A stretch of 64,000 bases of DNA from Clostridia bacterium (GCA_029256705.1 JAQSXK010000006.1:101940-165939), one strand, 5' to 3'. Shown: positions 16,445 through 26,176, counted from the first letter of the stretch. Made by a program: numbers and translations. Notes: generated by a model not told the origin, from the letters alone.

Positions 16445-16876
16445 ATGATATTTCAAGATAGATTCAAAAATTTCATAGATATTTCTGCTAAACTAAGCTT
16501 TGGAAGTTCAATATATATAACAGATTTAGAAAAAGTAATATATGTTGCTTCAGAATCATTTTCTAATATTGAAAATAAAGAAATAAGCGTAGAATTAAAA
16601 GCATTAGAATCGGTATTTGCTAATGACTATAACAATAAAGGTGTCATATTAAGTGATAATAAGATTATTCCTATATATAATAATCAATCAGTTGAAATTA
16701 AATATATTACTCAAATAATATTGCCGATTGTAATAGATGGAAAATTTTTTGGTACGCTTATAAATACAAATGATTCAAATTATTATGATAATGTAAACTT
16801 AAGATATGCTAAAACTACACTTGAATTTGTAGAAATTTTTATTAGAGATTCAATTAAAAAAAGAAATAAACTGTGA
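16445..16876 (+). CDS. Standalone GAF-like protein resembling the SpoVT C-terminal domain
   Basis: The ATG at 16445 follows GAGAGGTGC; upstream in-frame codons overlap the promoter. The 143-residue protein matches the layout of the SpoVT GAF domain: FGSSIYITDLEKVIYVAS, then ISVELKALE, KIIPIY and the terminal ITQIILPIVIDGKFFGTLI. There is no AbrB-type DNA-binding domain. SpoVT is a forespore regulator, so this could be a sensor subunit or a ligand-binding partner. The assignment is tentative. Confidence 0.5.
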   Translation: MIFQDRFKNFIDISAKLSFGSSIYITDLEKVIYVASESFSNIENKEISVELKALESVFANDYNNKGVILSDNKIIPIYNNQSVEIKYITQIILPIVIDGKFFGTLINTNDSNYYDNVNLRYAKTTLEFVEIFIRDSIKKRNKL

Positions 16877-17226
16877 TAAGAATCAAAGTAATTATACATA
16901 AATTATAAATATAAAATAATATTTATAAATTTTAATATTGTTTTTTAAAATCCTTTCTTATGATAGTTTATTTTAACACTTATGCATTTGTATGTCAACA
17001 TTTTACTGAAATAATCGTACGTCTGAATTCGACATATAATAGTTATCTGAGTATACTTTAGATAATATATAATGCTTAATAATCTTTTAAAAATTTTTAA
17101 GTATATTTAATAGTATGAAATTTTGAAATTGGTTGAAATATTTTTGAATATCATTTATAATTTATATATAAAAGAAAACAATATATATGATGATAAAATT
17201 TAATATACGTAAGATAAGGAGAAAAT
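16877..17226. other. 350-bp spacer without a gene
   Basis: This AT-rich DNA has no supportable reading frame. It contains a TGTCAA (16992) that could be a minus-strand -35 box, but no matching -10 that I trust, and no terminator hairpin. Confidence 0.4.
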
Positions 17227-18186
17227 ATGATATTTATTATGATGATAATTGGACTAGCAATGTTAATAATAGGTGCTAATTTACTTGTTGAGGGCAGCAT
17301 TAAAATAGCAAAAAAGTTTAAAATTTCAACAATAATTATTTCTATGACAATCATATCTATTGGAACTAGTATGCCTGAATTTGCAATTGCTTGTGTATCT
17401 TCTTCGAAAGGTTCGCAAATAGCTCTATCTAATAATATAGGTAGTATAATTTCAACAATTGCTATTAGCATTGGAATAACATCTTTACTATACACAATAC
17501 ATTTAAAAAAGAATATTTCAAGAGAAGTTGTAAAAATGATTCTTATACAAATGGTATTGTTGCTTTTACTTGTCATTGGCGACGGTTTAAATATAATGGA
17601 TGGTATTATTTTCTTAGGGATATTTGCTTTTTATATGAGACATTTAATAAAAAAATCTAAGAAAATAATAAGTGAACGTGATGAAGAAAAATTAATTGAA
17701 GAAAAAGAAAATTTCATAAAAGAAGCAGGGGATATAAAGCAAATGAGTATATTTACTGCTTGTACATTTATTGTTTTAGGATTAATTTTGGTTATTTATG
17801 GTAGTAATTTTGTAGTTGATGCTGCAACACAAATAGCAAGATATCTTTCGCTTTCGGAAGCGTTTATTGGTGTAACTGTTGTGGCTCTTGGAACCACACT
17901 TCCAGAACTTTCTACAGCTCTAGTTGCAGGAAAAAAGAAAGAATTTGATATAATAATAGGTAATGTAATAGGAAGTGGTGTTTCAAACATTATGCTGATA
18001 GTAGGTGTGGCTTCAATTATTCATCCAATACACTACACAAACACTTTATTGTTTCAAATTGGATTTATGATTTTGTTTGGATTAATATTCTATACTTTGT
18101 CTACTCAAGAGAAAATTGAAAGAGACGATGGGCTTGTTCTATTGTCAATGTATATTATATTCGTAACATTAAGTTCCATAATATAA
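17227..18186 (+). CDS. CaCA family calcium/sodium antiporter (YrbG-like)
   Basis: An ATG follows AAGGAG. The 319 residues form about ten membrane segments in two inverted repeats. Each carries a CaCA alpha motif: GTSMPEFAIACVSS with NNIGSIIST, and GTTLPELSTALVAG with GNVIGSGVSNIM. The conserved Glu in each (PEF, PEL) is the cation-binding residue. It exchanges calcium for sodium or protons across the membrane. A charged cytoplasmic loop (about 135-170) links the halves. It is a single gene with unknown neighbours. Confidence 0.93.
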   Translation: MIFIMMIIGLAMLIIGANLLVEGSIKIAKKFKISTIIISMTIISIGTSMPEFAIACVSSSKGSQIALSNNIGSIISTIAISIGITSLLYTIHLKKNISREVVKMILIQMVLLLLLVIGDGLNIMDGIIFLGIFAFYMRHLIKKSKKIISERDEEKLIEEKENFIKEAGDIKQMSIFTACTFIVLGLILVIYGSNFVVDAATQIARYLSLSEAFIGVTVVALGTTLPELSTALVAGKKKEFDIIIGNVIGSGVSNIMLIVGVASIIHPIHYTNTLLFQIGFMILFGLIFYTLSTQEKIERDDGLVLLSMYIIFVTLSSII

Positions 18187-18245
18187 CAAAAACACATAAA
18201 AAAGCAGATTTTTTATAAAAAATATGGATATTTTTGTAAAAATAA

Positions 18246-18273
18246 TTGTATTTATAAAAAGTTATGATATAAT
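18246..18273 (+). promoter_or_regulatory. Promoter for the HAD-like gene
   Basis: TTGTAT, 16 bp, TATAAT with a TGA extension. Confidence 0.7.
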
Positions 18274-18331
18274 ATAACCAACGCGCATACTTATATTGAA
18301 TTAAATATTTATGCTTAGGAGGCGTATTATT

Positions 18332-19111
18332 ATGGTTTACATAGATGATAATACAAAAGAGAAAATTCAGAAACTTAAGTCTGATTCTATTTATTTTTTA
18401 ATTAATTTTGATAACGTTATAACAGATTACAACAGTAATGATACTTGGAGTACTATTACCAATAATATAAAGTTGAAACGTAAATATATAAAAAAATCAG
18501 AAGAGTTAAATTCTAAATATAAAGCAGTAGAATTAAATACTAGTCTTGAATTTGATAATAAGTGTGAATTAATAGAAAAAATCTGGGAAGAAAGTATAAC
18601 TATATTAAAAGATCTTAATTGTGAAGAAAAAAAATTGCGCCAAATTATAAGTAATAAAAGTAATTTGAAAATTAGAGATGGATTAAAAGATTTTTTAAAG
18701 TTTAACTTCGAAAAAAGTATTCCTGTTATAATAATTTCTGATGGAATTTATGAAGTAATTAAATATTTTCTGGAGCTAAATGATTGTAACTACGATAATA
18801 TAGTAATTATAGCAAATAGTATTTTATCAGACTATAGTAATAGTGTAATTCATCCGCTTAATAAAAATGAATTATCATTACCAGATTCATTAAAAGATAA
18901 AATTAAAGATAGAAAAGTTAGTTTTTTAATGGCTAGTAGTATTAATGATATTAATATGTTGTCAAAAGAAAAATTAAAAGATTCTATCAAAATAGCTTTT
19001 TTAGATAAAAATATAAATGAGAATTTTGATATATTTCTTAATTATTTTAATATAATATACACTCATAGTACATCACTTGAATTATTAACAAGTAAATTAA
19101 AAGGGATATAA
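18332..19111 (+). CDS. HAD-superfamily, UMPH-1-like protein with degenerate catalytic motifs
   Basis: The ATG at 18332 follows GGAGG by 9 bp; an upstream ATG at 18311 precedes the ribosome binding site and is rejected. The 259 residues follow the pyrimidine 5'-nucleotidase (UMPH-1) order: FLINFDNVITDY for motif I, IPVIIISDGIYEVI for motif II, then IANSILSD and IHPLNKNE. In motif I the nucleophilic Asp of DxD is Asn (NFD). In motif IV the usual GD is replaced (ASSINDINML). It is therefore probably a non-catalytic or altered relative. Frr follows, after a terminator. Confidence 0.65.
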   Translation: MVYIDDNTKEKIQKLKSDSIYFLINFDNVITDYNSNDTWSTITNNIKLKRKYIKKSEELNSKYKAVELNTSLEFDNKCELIEKIWEESITILKDLNCEEKKLRQIISNKSNLKIRDGLKDFLKFNFEKSIPVIIISDGIYEVIKYFLELNDCNYDNIVIIANSILSDYSNSVIHPLNKNELSLPDSLKDKIKDRKVSFLMASSINDINMLSKEKLKDSIKIAFLDKNINENFDIFLNYFNIIYTHSTSLELLTSKLKGI

Positions 19112-19152
19112 GTTAACTATAAAAATATAGTAACTTAATAACTTAGTTTTTT

Positions 19153-19187
19153 AAAGAGATAGAATGCTAATTTTCTATCTCTTTTTG
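19153..19187 (+). terminator. Terminator after the HAD-like gene
   Basis: AAAGAGATAGAA pairs with TTCTATCTCTTT, followed by T. Confidence 0.9.
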
Positions 19188-19206
19188 TCTTTATATACAA
19201 TTACTA

Positions 19207-19235
19207 TTGATTTTTTAAGCATTTGATTGTATAAT
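19207..19235 (+). promoter_or_regulatory. frr promoter
   Basis: TTGATT, 17 bp, TATAAT. The promoter lies directly before frr, which therefore heads this operon. Confidence 0.8.
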
Positions 19236-19264
19236 ATAAATATAATTTTTTAGGAGGAATAAAA

Positions 19265-19813
19265 ATGGATTATAATATAATTGAACAAAGAATGGATAAG
19301 GCTATAGACCACCTTGTTGAAGAGTTCGCTAATATAAGAGCCGGAAGAGCAAATCCTGCAATTTTAAATAAAGTTGAGGTTGATTATTATGGTATGAGTA
19401 CACCAGTAAATCAAGTTGGAACAATAGCTGTTCCAGAAGCTAGACAAATTCAGATAATACCATGGGATAAAGGTATGCTTTCTCAAATTGAAAAAGCAAT
19501 TAATAAAGCTGAAATAGGAATTAATCCAATGAATGATGGATCATCTATAAGATTAATATTTCCGGAATTAAATGAACAAAGAAGAAAAGAGTTAGCAAAA
19601 GACATTAAATCACAGGGCGAAGAGACAAAAGTTGCTATAAGAAATATAAGAAGAGATGCTATGGATCTCGCAAAAAATATGCAAAAATCTTCTGAAATAA
19701 CTGAAGATGAACTTGATAGTATAGAAGAAAAAATCCAAAAAATTACTGATAAGTTTATACAAAATATAGACAAAGTAGTAGAAAATAAAGAAAAAGAAAT
19801 AATGGAAGTATAA
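19265..19813 (+). CDS. frr: Ribosome recycling factor
   Basis: An ATG follows AGGAGG. The 182 residues are of normal RRF length: LVEEFANIRAGRANPAIL near the N-terminus (the conserved RAGRA), VDYYGMSTPVNQVGTI, PWDKGML, and the helical C-terminus with AIRNIRRDAMD. RRF splits post-termination ribosomes with EF-G in the cytoplasm. Here frr has its own promoter and is followed by cdsA; pyrH and tsf, its usual upstream partners, are not present. Confidence 0.97.
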   Translation: MDYNIIEQRMDKAIDHLVEEFANIRAGRANPAILNKVEVDYYGMSTPVNQVGTIAVPEARQIQIIPWDKGMLSQIEKAINKAEIGINPMNDGSSIRLIFPELNEQRRKELAKDIKSQGEETKVAIRNIRRDAMDLAKNMQKSSEITEDELDSIEEKIQKITDKFIQNIDKVVENKEKEIMEV

Positions 19814-19831
19814 GGATAAGGGTTGATTTGT

Positions 19832-20650
19832 TTGAAGAGAAGAATATTATCAGGTGCAATTTTTTTATTAGTTTTAATATTTATTGGTGTATTTGATTCG
19901 CCAATGGTAGATACATGTGTAATAGCAGCGTTATCTATAATAGGTATTTATGAATATAATAAGGCATTTAAAAGTTCTGGGTATAGACCAATATCATGGG
20001 TTGGATATATAGGTTGTATGACGATGTTTTTGATGGGTGGAATTTTACAAGACCAGGATAAGATGTTTATTACGAAGTTAGCTCTACCAGCACTTATAAT
20101 ATTGATGTTTATGTACATTATATTAACAAATTTAAAAAGAACAATCGTAGATGTTGCAATTACAGTATTTTCACTTGTATATATACCATTCATGTTTTCG
20201 TTTTTAAAGTTAATACTTATGATGCAAAATGGTAGATTTTTAATACTTTACGTATTTATTGCAGCTTTTGCAAGTGATACATTTGCATATTTCATAGGTA
20301 CAAAATTTGGAAAGAATAAACTTTGCCCTGAAATTAGTCCTAAAAAAACTATAGAAGGATCAATAGGTGGTATATTAGGAGTAATTATATGTTATATTGT
20401 ACTAACATATATAGGTAATGCATATTTTAATATGGATATGAACATTATATATATGCTGATTGCAGGTGTAATTGCAGGTATTGCTGGACAATTTGGTGAT
20501 TTATCTGCATCAGCAATAAAAAGGTACTGTAAGATTAAAGATTTTGGTAATATAATTCCAGGTCACGGTGGTATATTAGATAGATTTGATAGTATGCTTT
20601 TTGTGGCACCAGTAATGTATATGTTTTTAAAACTATATATGTTTAATTAA
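19832..20650 (+). CDS. cdsA: Phosphatidate cytidylyltransferase
   Basis: The TTG at 19832 is preferred over the TTG at 19823 because the GATAAGGG site is then 9 bp away. The 272-residue membrane protein has about eight segments and the CdsA signature near the end: SASAIKRYCKIKDFG followed by PGHGGILDRFDS. It makes CDP-diacylglycerol from phosphatidate and CTP for phospholipid synthesis. It starts 18 bp after frr and ends 15 bp before rseP. The usual uppS between frr and cdsA is missing. Confidence 0.95.
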   Translation: MKRRILSGAIFLLVLIFIGVFDSPMVDTCVIAALSIIGIYEYNKAFKSSGYRPISWVGYIGCMTMFLMGGILQDQDKMFITKLALPALIILMFMYIILTNLKRTIVDVAITVFSLVYIPFMFSFLKLILMMQNGRFLILYVFIAAFASDTFAYFIGTKFGKNKLCPEISPKKTIEGSIGGILGVIICYIVLTYIGNAYFNMDMNIIYMLIAGVIAGIAGQFGDLSASAIKRYCKIKDFGNIIPGHGGILDRFDSMLFVAPVMYMFLKLYMFN

Positions 20651-20665
20651 TGTGAGGTGTATAAT

Positions 20666-21910
20666 TTGACGTTTATAATAGCAATAATAAAATTAATTTT
20701 TATACTATGTGTAGTAGCAACTATACATGAGCTTGGACATTTTATTGCAGCAAAATTATTAAAAATTGGTGTAAATGAGTTTTCAATTGGATTTGGTCCA
20801 AAAATAGTTCAAAAAAAACGTGGAGAAACTATGTATTCGCTTAGATGGATTCCTTTAGGTGGATATGTTATGATTGAGGGTGAAGGTGAAGAGTCTGATA
20901 AGCCTAATGCATTCTCTAAAAAAAGTTCATTAGCTAAAGTTATTGTTTTAGTGATGGGCGTTGTGTTCAATATAATACTTGCATTTGTAATTTTAATGCT
21001 AGTATCATTTAGCGCACCTACATATACAACAGAAATAAAAGAATTTACTAGTAATTCTGTCTTACAACAAGCGGGTATAATTCCAGGTGATGTAATAACA
21101 AAAATTAACGGAGATAGAACGACATTAGCACAAGATTTAATTAACAATAAATATATAGATAGTAGTATTACAAAAATAGAATATATAAGAAACGGTGATA
21201 CCGAAGAGGTTACTTTAACTAATGCTATAAAGAATATAGGATATGTAGGTGCATCTTTTATATCTGACGGAGAAAAAGGAACTAATAAAATAGATGCCTT
21301 AAGGCCTGGTAAACCAGCAGAAAAAGCAGGATTAAAATCTGGAGATGTAATAACTAATATAAATGGTACTAATGTGGATAACGCAACAGATATAATTACT
21401 ATTATAAAGGAAAATGCAAACAAGGAAGTTATAGTAAAAGTAACTAGAAATGGTGAAACTTTAACAAAATCTATAATTCCAGATATTCAAAGTCAATTTG
21501 ATTTGGGTATATATGATACAGAAACTGTTAATACGACATTAGGATATGCTGTAGATAAATCTGTTAAGATAATAGCAACGGTTATAAATTCTTACGTTGA
21601 TTTGTTTAGAGGTAAAGTAATGCTTGATGATGTTTCTAGCATTGTTGGAATTGGTGTTGTGGTATCTAAAACAACAGGTATATTAGAATACTTAAACATG
21701 TTAGCTATTATAAGTTTAGCAATTGGTGTTGCAAATTTACTTCCATTTCCGCCACTTGACGGAGGAAAAATATTATTTGTATTGATTGGCGCTATTATAA
21801 GAAAAAAAATACCAGTTAATGTGGAAGCTATCGTTTCATTTGTTGGATTCGGAGCATTAATACTTCTAACATTAGTAGTAACATATAAGGATATAGTAAG
21901 AATATTTTAA
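20666..21910 (+). CDS. rseP: Site-2 protease RseP/RasP
   Basis: The TTG at 20666 follows GAGGTG by 6 bp; a GTG at 20657 lies within that site. The 414-residue membrane metalloprotease has the zinc motif HELGH in the first segment, then GFGPKIV and a GGYV motif, two PDZ domains in tandem (about 125-200 and 205-290, the second with KAGLKSGDVITNINGT), and the second active-site motif NLLPFPPLDGG. It cleaves anti-sigma factors and signal peptides inside the membrane. It follows cdsA; dxr, which normally separates them, is absent. Confidence 0.95.
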   Translation: MTFIIAIIKLIFILCVVATIHELGHFIAAKLLKIGVNEFSIGFGPKIVQKKRGETMYSLRWIPLGGYVMIEGEGEESDKPNAFSKKSSLAKVIVLVMGVVFNIILAFVILMLVSFSAPTYTTEIKEFTSNSVLQQAGIIPGDVITKINGDRTTLAQDLINNKYIDSSITKIEYIRNGDTEEVTLTNAIKNIGYVGASFISDGEKGTNKIDALRPGKPAEKAGLKSGDVITNINGTNVDNATDIITIIKENANKEVIVKVTRNGETLTKSIIPDIQSQFDLGIYDTETVNTTLGYAVDKSVKIIATVINSYVDLFRGKVMLDDVSSIVGIGVVVSKTTGILEYLNMLAIISLAIGVANLLPFPPLDGGKILFVLIGAIIRKKIPVNVEAIVSFVGFGALILLTLVVTYKDIVRIF

Positions 21911-21930
21911 TTAAAACTAAAGAAAATTAT

Positions 21931-21978
21931 AAAACAGAATAAATAAATACCAAAAGTGTTATTTATTTTGTTTTATTT
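21931..21978 (+). terminator. Hairpin between rseP and polC
   Basis: AACAGAATAAATAA (21933-21946) pairs with TTATTTATTTTGTT (21959-21972), with one bulge, followed by T-rich DNA. It is weak because it is AT-rich, and it may be a partial terminator. Confidence 0.55.
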
Positions 21979-21999
21979 TGAATGGGGGTGAATTGATAC

Positions 22000-24900
22000 T
22001 TGAAAAAACTTGTTAAAGAAGTATTTCATAATACAGGACTTTCTAGTGATTTTTTAAATGCAAATGTTGATGAGGTAAAGTTTTCTAAAAAATTAAACTC
22101 TGTTATTTTAGATGCATCTAGTGATCTTAATATTTCATTGAAAGATATAAATGATTTTGAAAAGAAAGCTTGTGAACTATATGAATTAAAAACTTTCAAA
22201 GTAAATTATAAATATACAGGTAATATAGATAAGCTAACTAGAGATAATGTTGTAAGTGTATTAAATGATATAAGTAAAGCTGTATCATTCACAAAAGAAT
22301 TATTTATAGATGCAGATATTTTAATAGATAATGAGATAACAATTATATTAAAAAAACCGTATTCAAAGTTTTTAAAAATGAAGAAAACAGATGAGTATAT
22401 ACGAAAAAACATACAAATTAAATTTGGTAAAAATATTCTTGTTAAATTCGAAGACATGAATGGAATCGAAATTGAAGAGTTAGAGAAGCCTAAAGCAGTT
22501 GAAATAAAGGTTATAGAGAATACTTCAGAAAATTTAAATTTAATTAATTCTTCTTCAAATGCAAAGGCGCCTAAAAGTGAAAAATTTAACCAATATCCAA
22601 AAAGAGAACCTAAACCAAAGTTTGAAAGTAATATGCCAGCCCATGTTATAATTGGTAAAGATATTACTAGTGAACTAACAGATAAGATTATTAAATTGAA
22701 CGATGGATATGATAGGGCTTGTATAGCAGGAGAAATATGTTTTCAGGATGCAAGAAAATTAAAATCCGGTAAAATATTGTATATGATAGATGTCACAGAT
22801 TTAACTAGTACAATTTCTTGTAAAATGTTTTTAAATTCTGATGATGTAGACAAAATTGATTCAAGATTAAAAGCAGGTGAATATGTAAAAGTAATGGGTA
22901 AACCACAAATAGACCCATATAGTAATGAGTTAACTATAATAATAAACAGTATAGTAGAAGGTGAAAAACCTGAAAAAAGAAAAGACAATTCAGAAAATAA
23001 GAGAGTGGAATTGCATATTCATACTCAAATGAGTGCAATGGATGGTATATCTTCAGCTACTAGTATAGTAAAACAAGCAATAAAGTGGGGTCATAGAGCT
23101 ATAGCAATAACTGACCATGGAGTCGCTCAATCATTTCCCGAAGCTCATCAGTCCATAGCTAAGGCTTTTGCAAATGAAATAAAAGAAGGGGGATTATCTG
23201 CTGCAAAAACAAAAATTCTATATGGGGTTGAAGGGTATCTTGTTGTTGATGTAAAACCACAATTTGAAATGCCAGATACTTATTGTGTATTTGATTTGGA
23301 GACTACAGGATTTAAAGCTGGTGTTGACAAGATAACTGAAATTGCAGTAGCTAAAGTAAAAAACGGAGAGATAATTGATGAGTTTACTACATTTGTTAAT
23401 CCTGAAAGACCTATTCCAAAACAAGTACAAGAACTTACGCATATAACAGAAAGCATGGTAGAAAGCGCACCTAAAATAGATGAAATTTTACCACAATTTA
23501 TGGAATTTGTCAAAGGATCAATACTTGTCGCTCACAACGCATCTTTTGATTTGGGATTTATTTCTCATTTTGCAAAAGATCAGAATTTAAAATTTGATAA
23601 TATGGCGATTGACACACTAACAATATCTCGTGAGCTATATGAGTCTTATGAAAATCATAAATTGGGAACTATTGCAAACAATATGGGAATATCATTAGAA
23701 GGTGCGCATAGAGCAATTAATGATGTAAGAGCAACCGTACAAGTATTTAATCAGATGATAGAAGATATTAATAAAAAAGGATTGGACATTAAGGGATATG
23801 TCTACTCGGAGGTAGATAAGGATATTAAGACTATACCATATAATCACGTAATTATATTAGCTAAAAATTATGTAGGATTGAAAAATCTATATAAACTCAT
23901 ATCATTTTCACATATATTTAGTTATTATAAGAGGCCAAGAATAACTAGATCACTTCTAAATAGATATAGAGAAGGTCTTATAGTGGGTTCTGCGTGTGAA
24001 ATTGGTGAACTATATCAGGCTGTTTTTAATAATAAAGAAGAAGAAAAGCTAAACATACCTGTTGTAGCAACAACAGATGCACATTTTTTAAATCCAGAAG
24101 ATGAAATATATAGGCGTATAATAATGTCTGGTCAGGGATTTACAGATGCGGACAAGCAAGCCCCTTTATATTATAGAACAACAGATGAAATGAGAAAAGA
24201 ATTTTATTATCTAGATAATGATAAGATAGAAGAAATAGTTGTTGCTAATACAAATAAAATTGCGGATATGTGTGAATCTATTCAACCGGTTCCAGATGGG
24301 ACTTATCCACCTTCGATAGAAGGTAGTGAAGAGAATATAAGGAAAATAGCATATGAAAATGCAAGGAATATATATGGGGATAATTTACCAGAAATAATAG
24401 AGAAAAGACTTGAAAAAGAATTAGTACCAATTATTAAATATGGATTTGCAGTAATGTATATGATAGCAAGGGAGTTAGTTAAAAAATCTAACGAAGATGG
24501 ATATTTAGTTGGTTCAAGAGGATCTGTAGGATCATCATTTGTAGCCACAATGACTGGTATTACAGAAGTTAATCCTCTACCTCCTCATTATATATGCTCT
24601 AAATGTAAATACAGTGAATTTCCTAATACTACGCTTACAACAGGTATAGATATGGAAGATAAACTATGTCCTAAATGTAATGCTGAACTTGATAAGAATG
24701 GTATGGATATACCTTTTGAAACGTTTTTAGGATTTAAAGGGGATAAAGCTCCAGATATAGATTTAAATTTTTCTGGAGATTATCAATCAAAAGCTCATGA
24801 TTATACAGAATTTTTATTTGGAAAATCTAAAACTTTTAGAGCTGGTACTATTGGAACAATCGCAGATAAAACAGCTTATGGATTTGTAAGAAAATATTAT

Positions 24901-26106
24901 GATGAAAAAAATCAACCTGTTTTAATGCCTGAAATAAATAGAATATCTAGAGGTTGTACAGGAATAAAAAGGACTACTGGACAGCATCCTGGTGGAATTA
25001 TAGTTGTACCCAAAGATAAAGAGATATATGACTTTTGTCCTATACAAAAACCTGCGGATGACATTTTTGCTAAATCTATTACTACACATTTTGATTTCCA
25101 TTCAATACATGATAACTTATTAAAATTAGATATATTAGGACATGACGATCCAACGGTTATACGTATGTTGCAAGATCTTACAGGTGTTGATCCACATACT
25201 ATTCCTCTTGATGAAAAGAAGGTAATGTCACTGTTCTCTTCTACTGAGGCGCTAGAAGTTACTAAAGAACAAATAAATTCTGAAACAGGTACATTTGCTG
25301 TTCCTGAATTTGGTACGAAGTTTGTAAGACAGATGCTTATGGATACAAAACCAACAACATTTGGAGAATTATTAAGAATATCTGGATTATCTCATGGTAC
25401 CGACGTTTGGCTTGGAAATGCACAAACCTTAATTGAAAATAATACAGTAACTTTAAGAGAGGCAATATGTACCAGAGATGATATAATGATATATTTAATA
25501 CATATGGGTGAGGATCCGGCAATAGCTTTTAAAACAATGGAAAGTGTTAGAAAAGGCAAAGGATTAACTGAAGAAATGGAAAATGCTATGAAAGAGGCAA
25601 ATGTGCCGGAGTGGTATATAGAATCCTGTAAAAAAATAAAATATATGTTTCCTAAAGCACATGCCGCTGCTTACGTTATGATGGCATTTAGAATAGCATA
25701 TTTTAAAGTATATTATAAGAAGGAATTTTACGCTACTTATTTAACTGTAAGAGCAGGAAGCTTTGTTTCTGACATAATGTTAAATGGAAAAGAAGTTACA
25801 AAAAGGGCTATAAAAGATTTTGAAACTAGAGAAAACCCATCACAAACAGATAAGGATACTTTAACAGTTCTAGAGGTAATAAATGAGATGTACGAGAGAA
25901 ATATTAATTTTTTACCCGTTGATATTTATTTATCTTCTGCAAATAAGTTTTTGGTAGAAGAAGGAGGAATAAGACCTCCACTTACAGCACTTACTGGTTT
26001 TGGAGGTGTTGATGCAGATAAATTAGTCGAAGCAAGAAAGCAAGGTAAATTTGAATCTGTAGAAGATGTACAAATAAAAGCTAAATTGCGGAAAAGTTTC
26101 GATTGA
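22000..26106 (+). CDS. polC: DNA polymerase III PolC (alpha subunit, Gram-positive type)
   Basis: A TTG start follows GGGGGTG by 9 bp. Domain order is: N-terminal region (1-215), OB fold (about 220-320), split PHP domain (HIHTQMSAMDG and later), inserted DEDDh exonuclease (FDLETTGF, HNASFDLGF, HRAINDVRA), zinc ribbon (CSKCKY and CPKCNAE), polymerase palm with PDIDLNFSGDYQ, and a C-terminal HhH region. It is the replicative leading-strand polymerase. In the zero frame it ends at residue 1368 with a short foreign tail after an in-frame CGG (26089). The natural C-terminus, including the clamp-binding motif, continues in the +1 frame to 26176. Confidence 0.97.
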   Translation: MKKLVKEVFHNTGLSSDFLNANVDEVKFSKKLNSVILDASSDLNISLKDINDFEKKACELYELKTFKVNYKYTGNIDKLTRDNVVSVLNDISKAVSFTKELFIDADILIDNEITIILKKPYSKFLKMKKTDEYIRKNIQIKFGKNILVKFEDMNGIEIEELEKPKAVEIKVIENTSENLNLINSSSNAKAPKSEKFNQYPKREPKPKFESNMPAHVIIGKDITSELTDKIIKLNDGYDRACIAGEICFQDARKLKSGKILYMIDVTDLTSTISCKMFLNSDDVDKIDSRLKAGEYVKVMGKPQIDPYSNELTIIINSIVEGEKPEKRKDNSENKRVELHIHTQMSAMDGISSATSIVKQAIKWGHRAIAITDHGVAQSFPEAHQSIAKAFANEIKEGGLSAAKTKILYGVEGYLVVDVKPQFEMPDTYCVFDLETTGFKAGVDKITEIAVAKVKNGEIIDEFTTFVNPERPIPKQVQELTHITESMVESAPKIDEILPQFMEFVKGSILVAHNASFDLGFISHFAKDQNLKFDNMAIDTLTISRELYESYENHKLGTIANNMGISLEGAHRAINDVRATVQVFNQMIEDINKKGLDIKGYVYSEVDKDIKTIPYNHVIILAKNYVGLKNLYKLISFSHIFSYYKRPRITRSLLNRYREGLIVGSACEIGELYQAVFNNKEEEKLNIPVVATTDAHFLNPEDEIYRRIIMSGQGFTDADKQAPLYYRTTDEMRKEFYYLDNDKIEEIVVANTNKIADMCESIQPVPDGTYPPSIEGSEENIRKIAYENARNIYGDNLPEIIEKRLEKELVPIIKYGFAVMYMIARELVKKSNEDGYLVGSRGSVGSSFVATMTGITEVNPLPPHYICSKCKYSEFPNTTLTTGIDMEDKLCPKCNAELDKNGMDIPFETFLGFKGDKAPDIDLNFSGDYQSKAHDYTEFLFGKSKTFRAGTIGTIADKTAYGFVRKYYDEKNQPVLMPEINRISRGCTGIKRTTGQHPGGIIVVPKDKEIYDFCPIQKPADDIFAKSITTHFDFHSIHDNLLKLDILGHDDPTVIRMLQDLTGVDPHTIPLDEKKVMSLFSSTEALEVTKEQINSETGTFAVPEFGTKFVRQMLMDTKPTTFGELLRISGLSHGTDVWLGNAQTLIENNTVTLREAICTRDDIMIYLIHMGEDPAIAFKTMESVRKGKGLTEEMENAMKEANVPEWYIESCKKIKYMFPKAHAAAYVMMAFRIAYFKVYYKKEFYATYLTVRAGSFVSDIMLNGKEVTKRAIKDFETRENPSQTDKDTLTVLEVINEMYERNINFLPVDIYLSSANKFLVEEGGIRPPLTALTGFGGVDADKLVEARKQGKFESVEDVQIKAKLRKSFD

Positions 26107-26176
26107 AATTTTAGACAAGAATGGTTGTTTTAAAAATATGCCTAAATCTTCACAATTAAGTTTTTTAGATATGTAA
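26089..26176 (+). other. polC +1 frameshift site and out-of-frame C-terminal tail
   Basis: CGG at 26089-26091 is codon 1364 and is followed by A. Skipping the C gives GKVSIEILDKNG and then MPKSSQLSFLDM with a stop at 26174-26176. This aligns with the normal PolC ending (K-L-x-K-x-x-I-E-I-L-D, then the QLSLF-type beta-clamp motif). Zero-frame translation gives only RKSFD and a stop. Confidence 0.8.
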
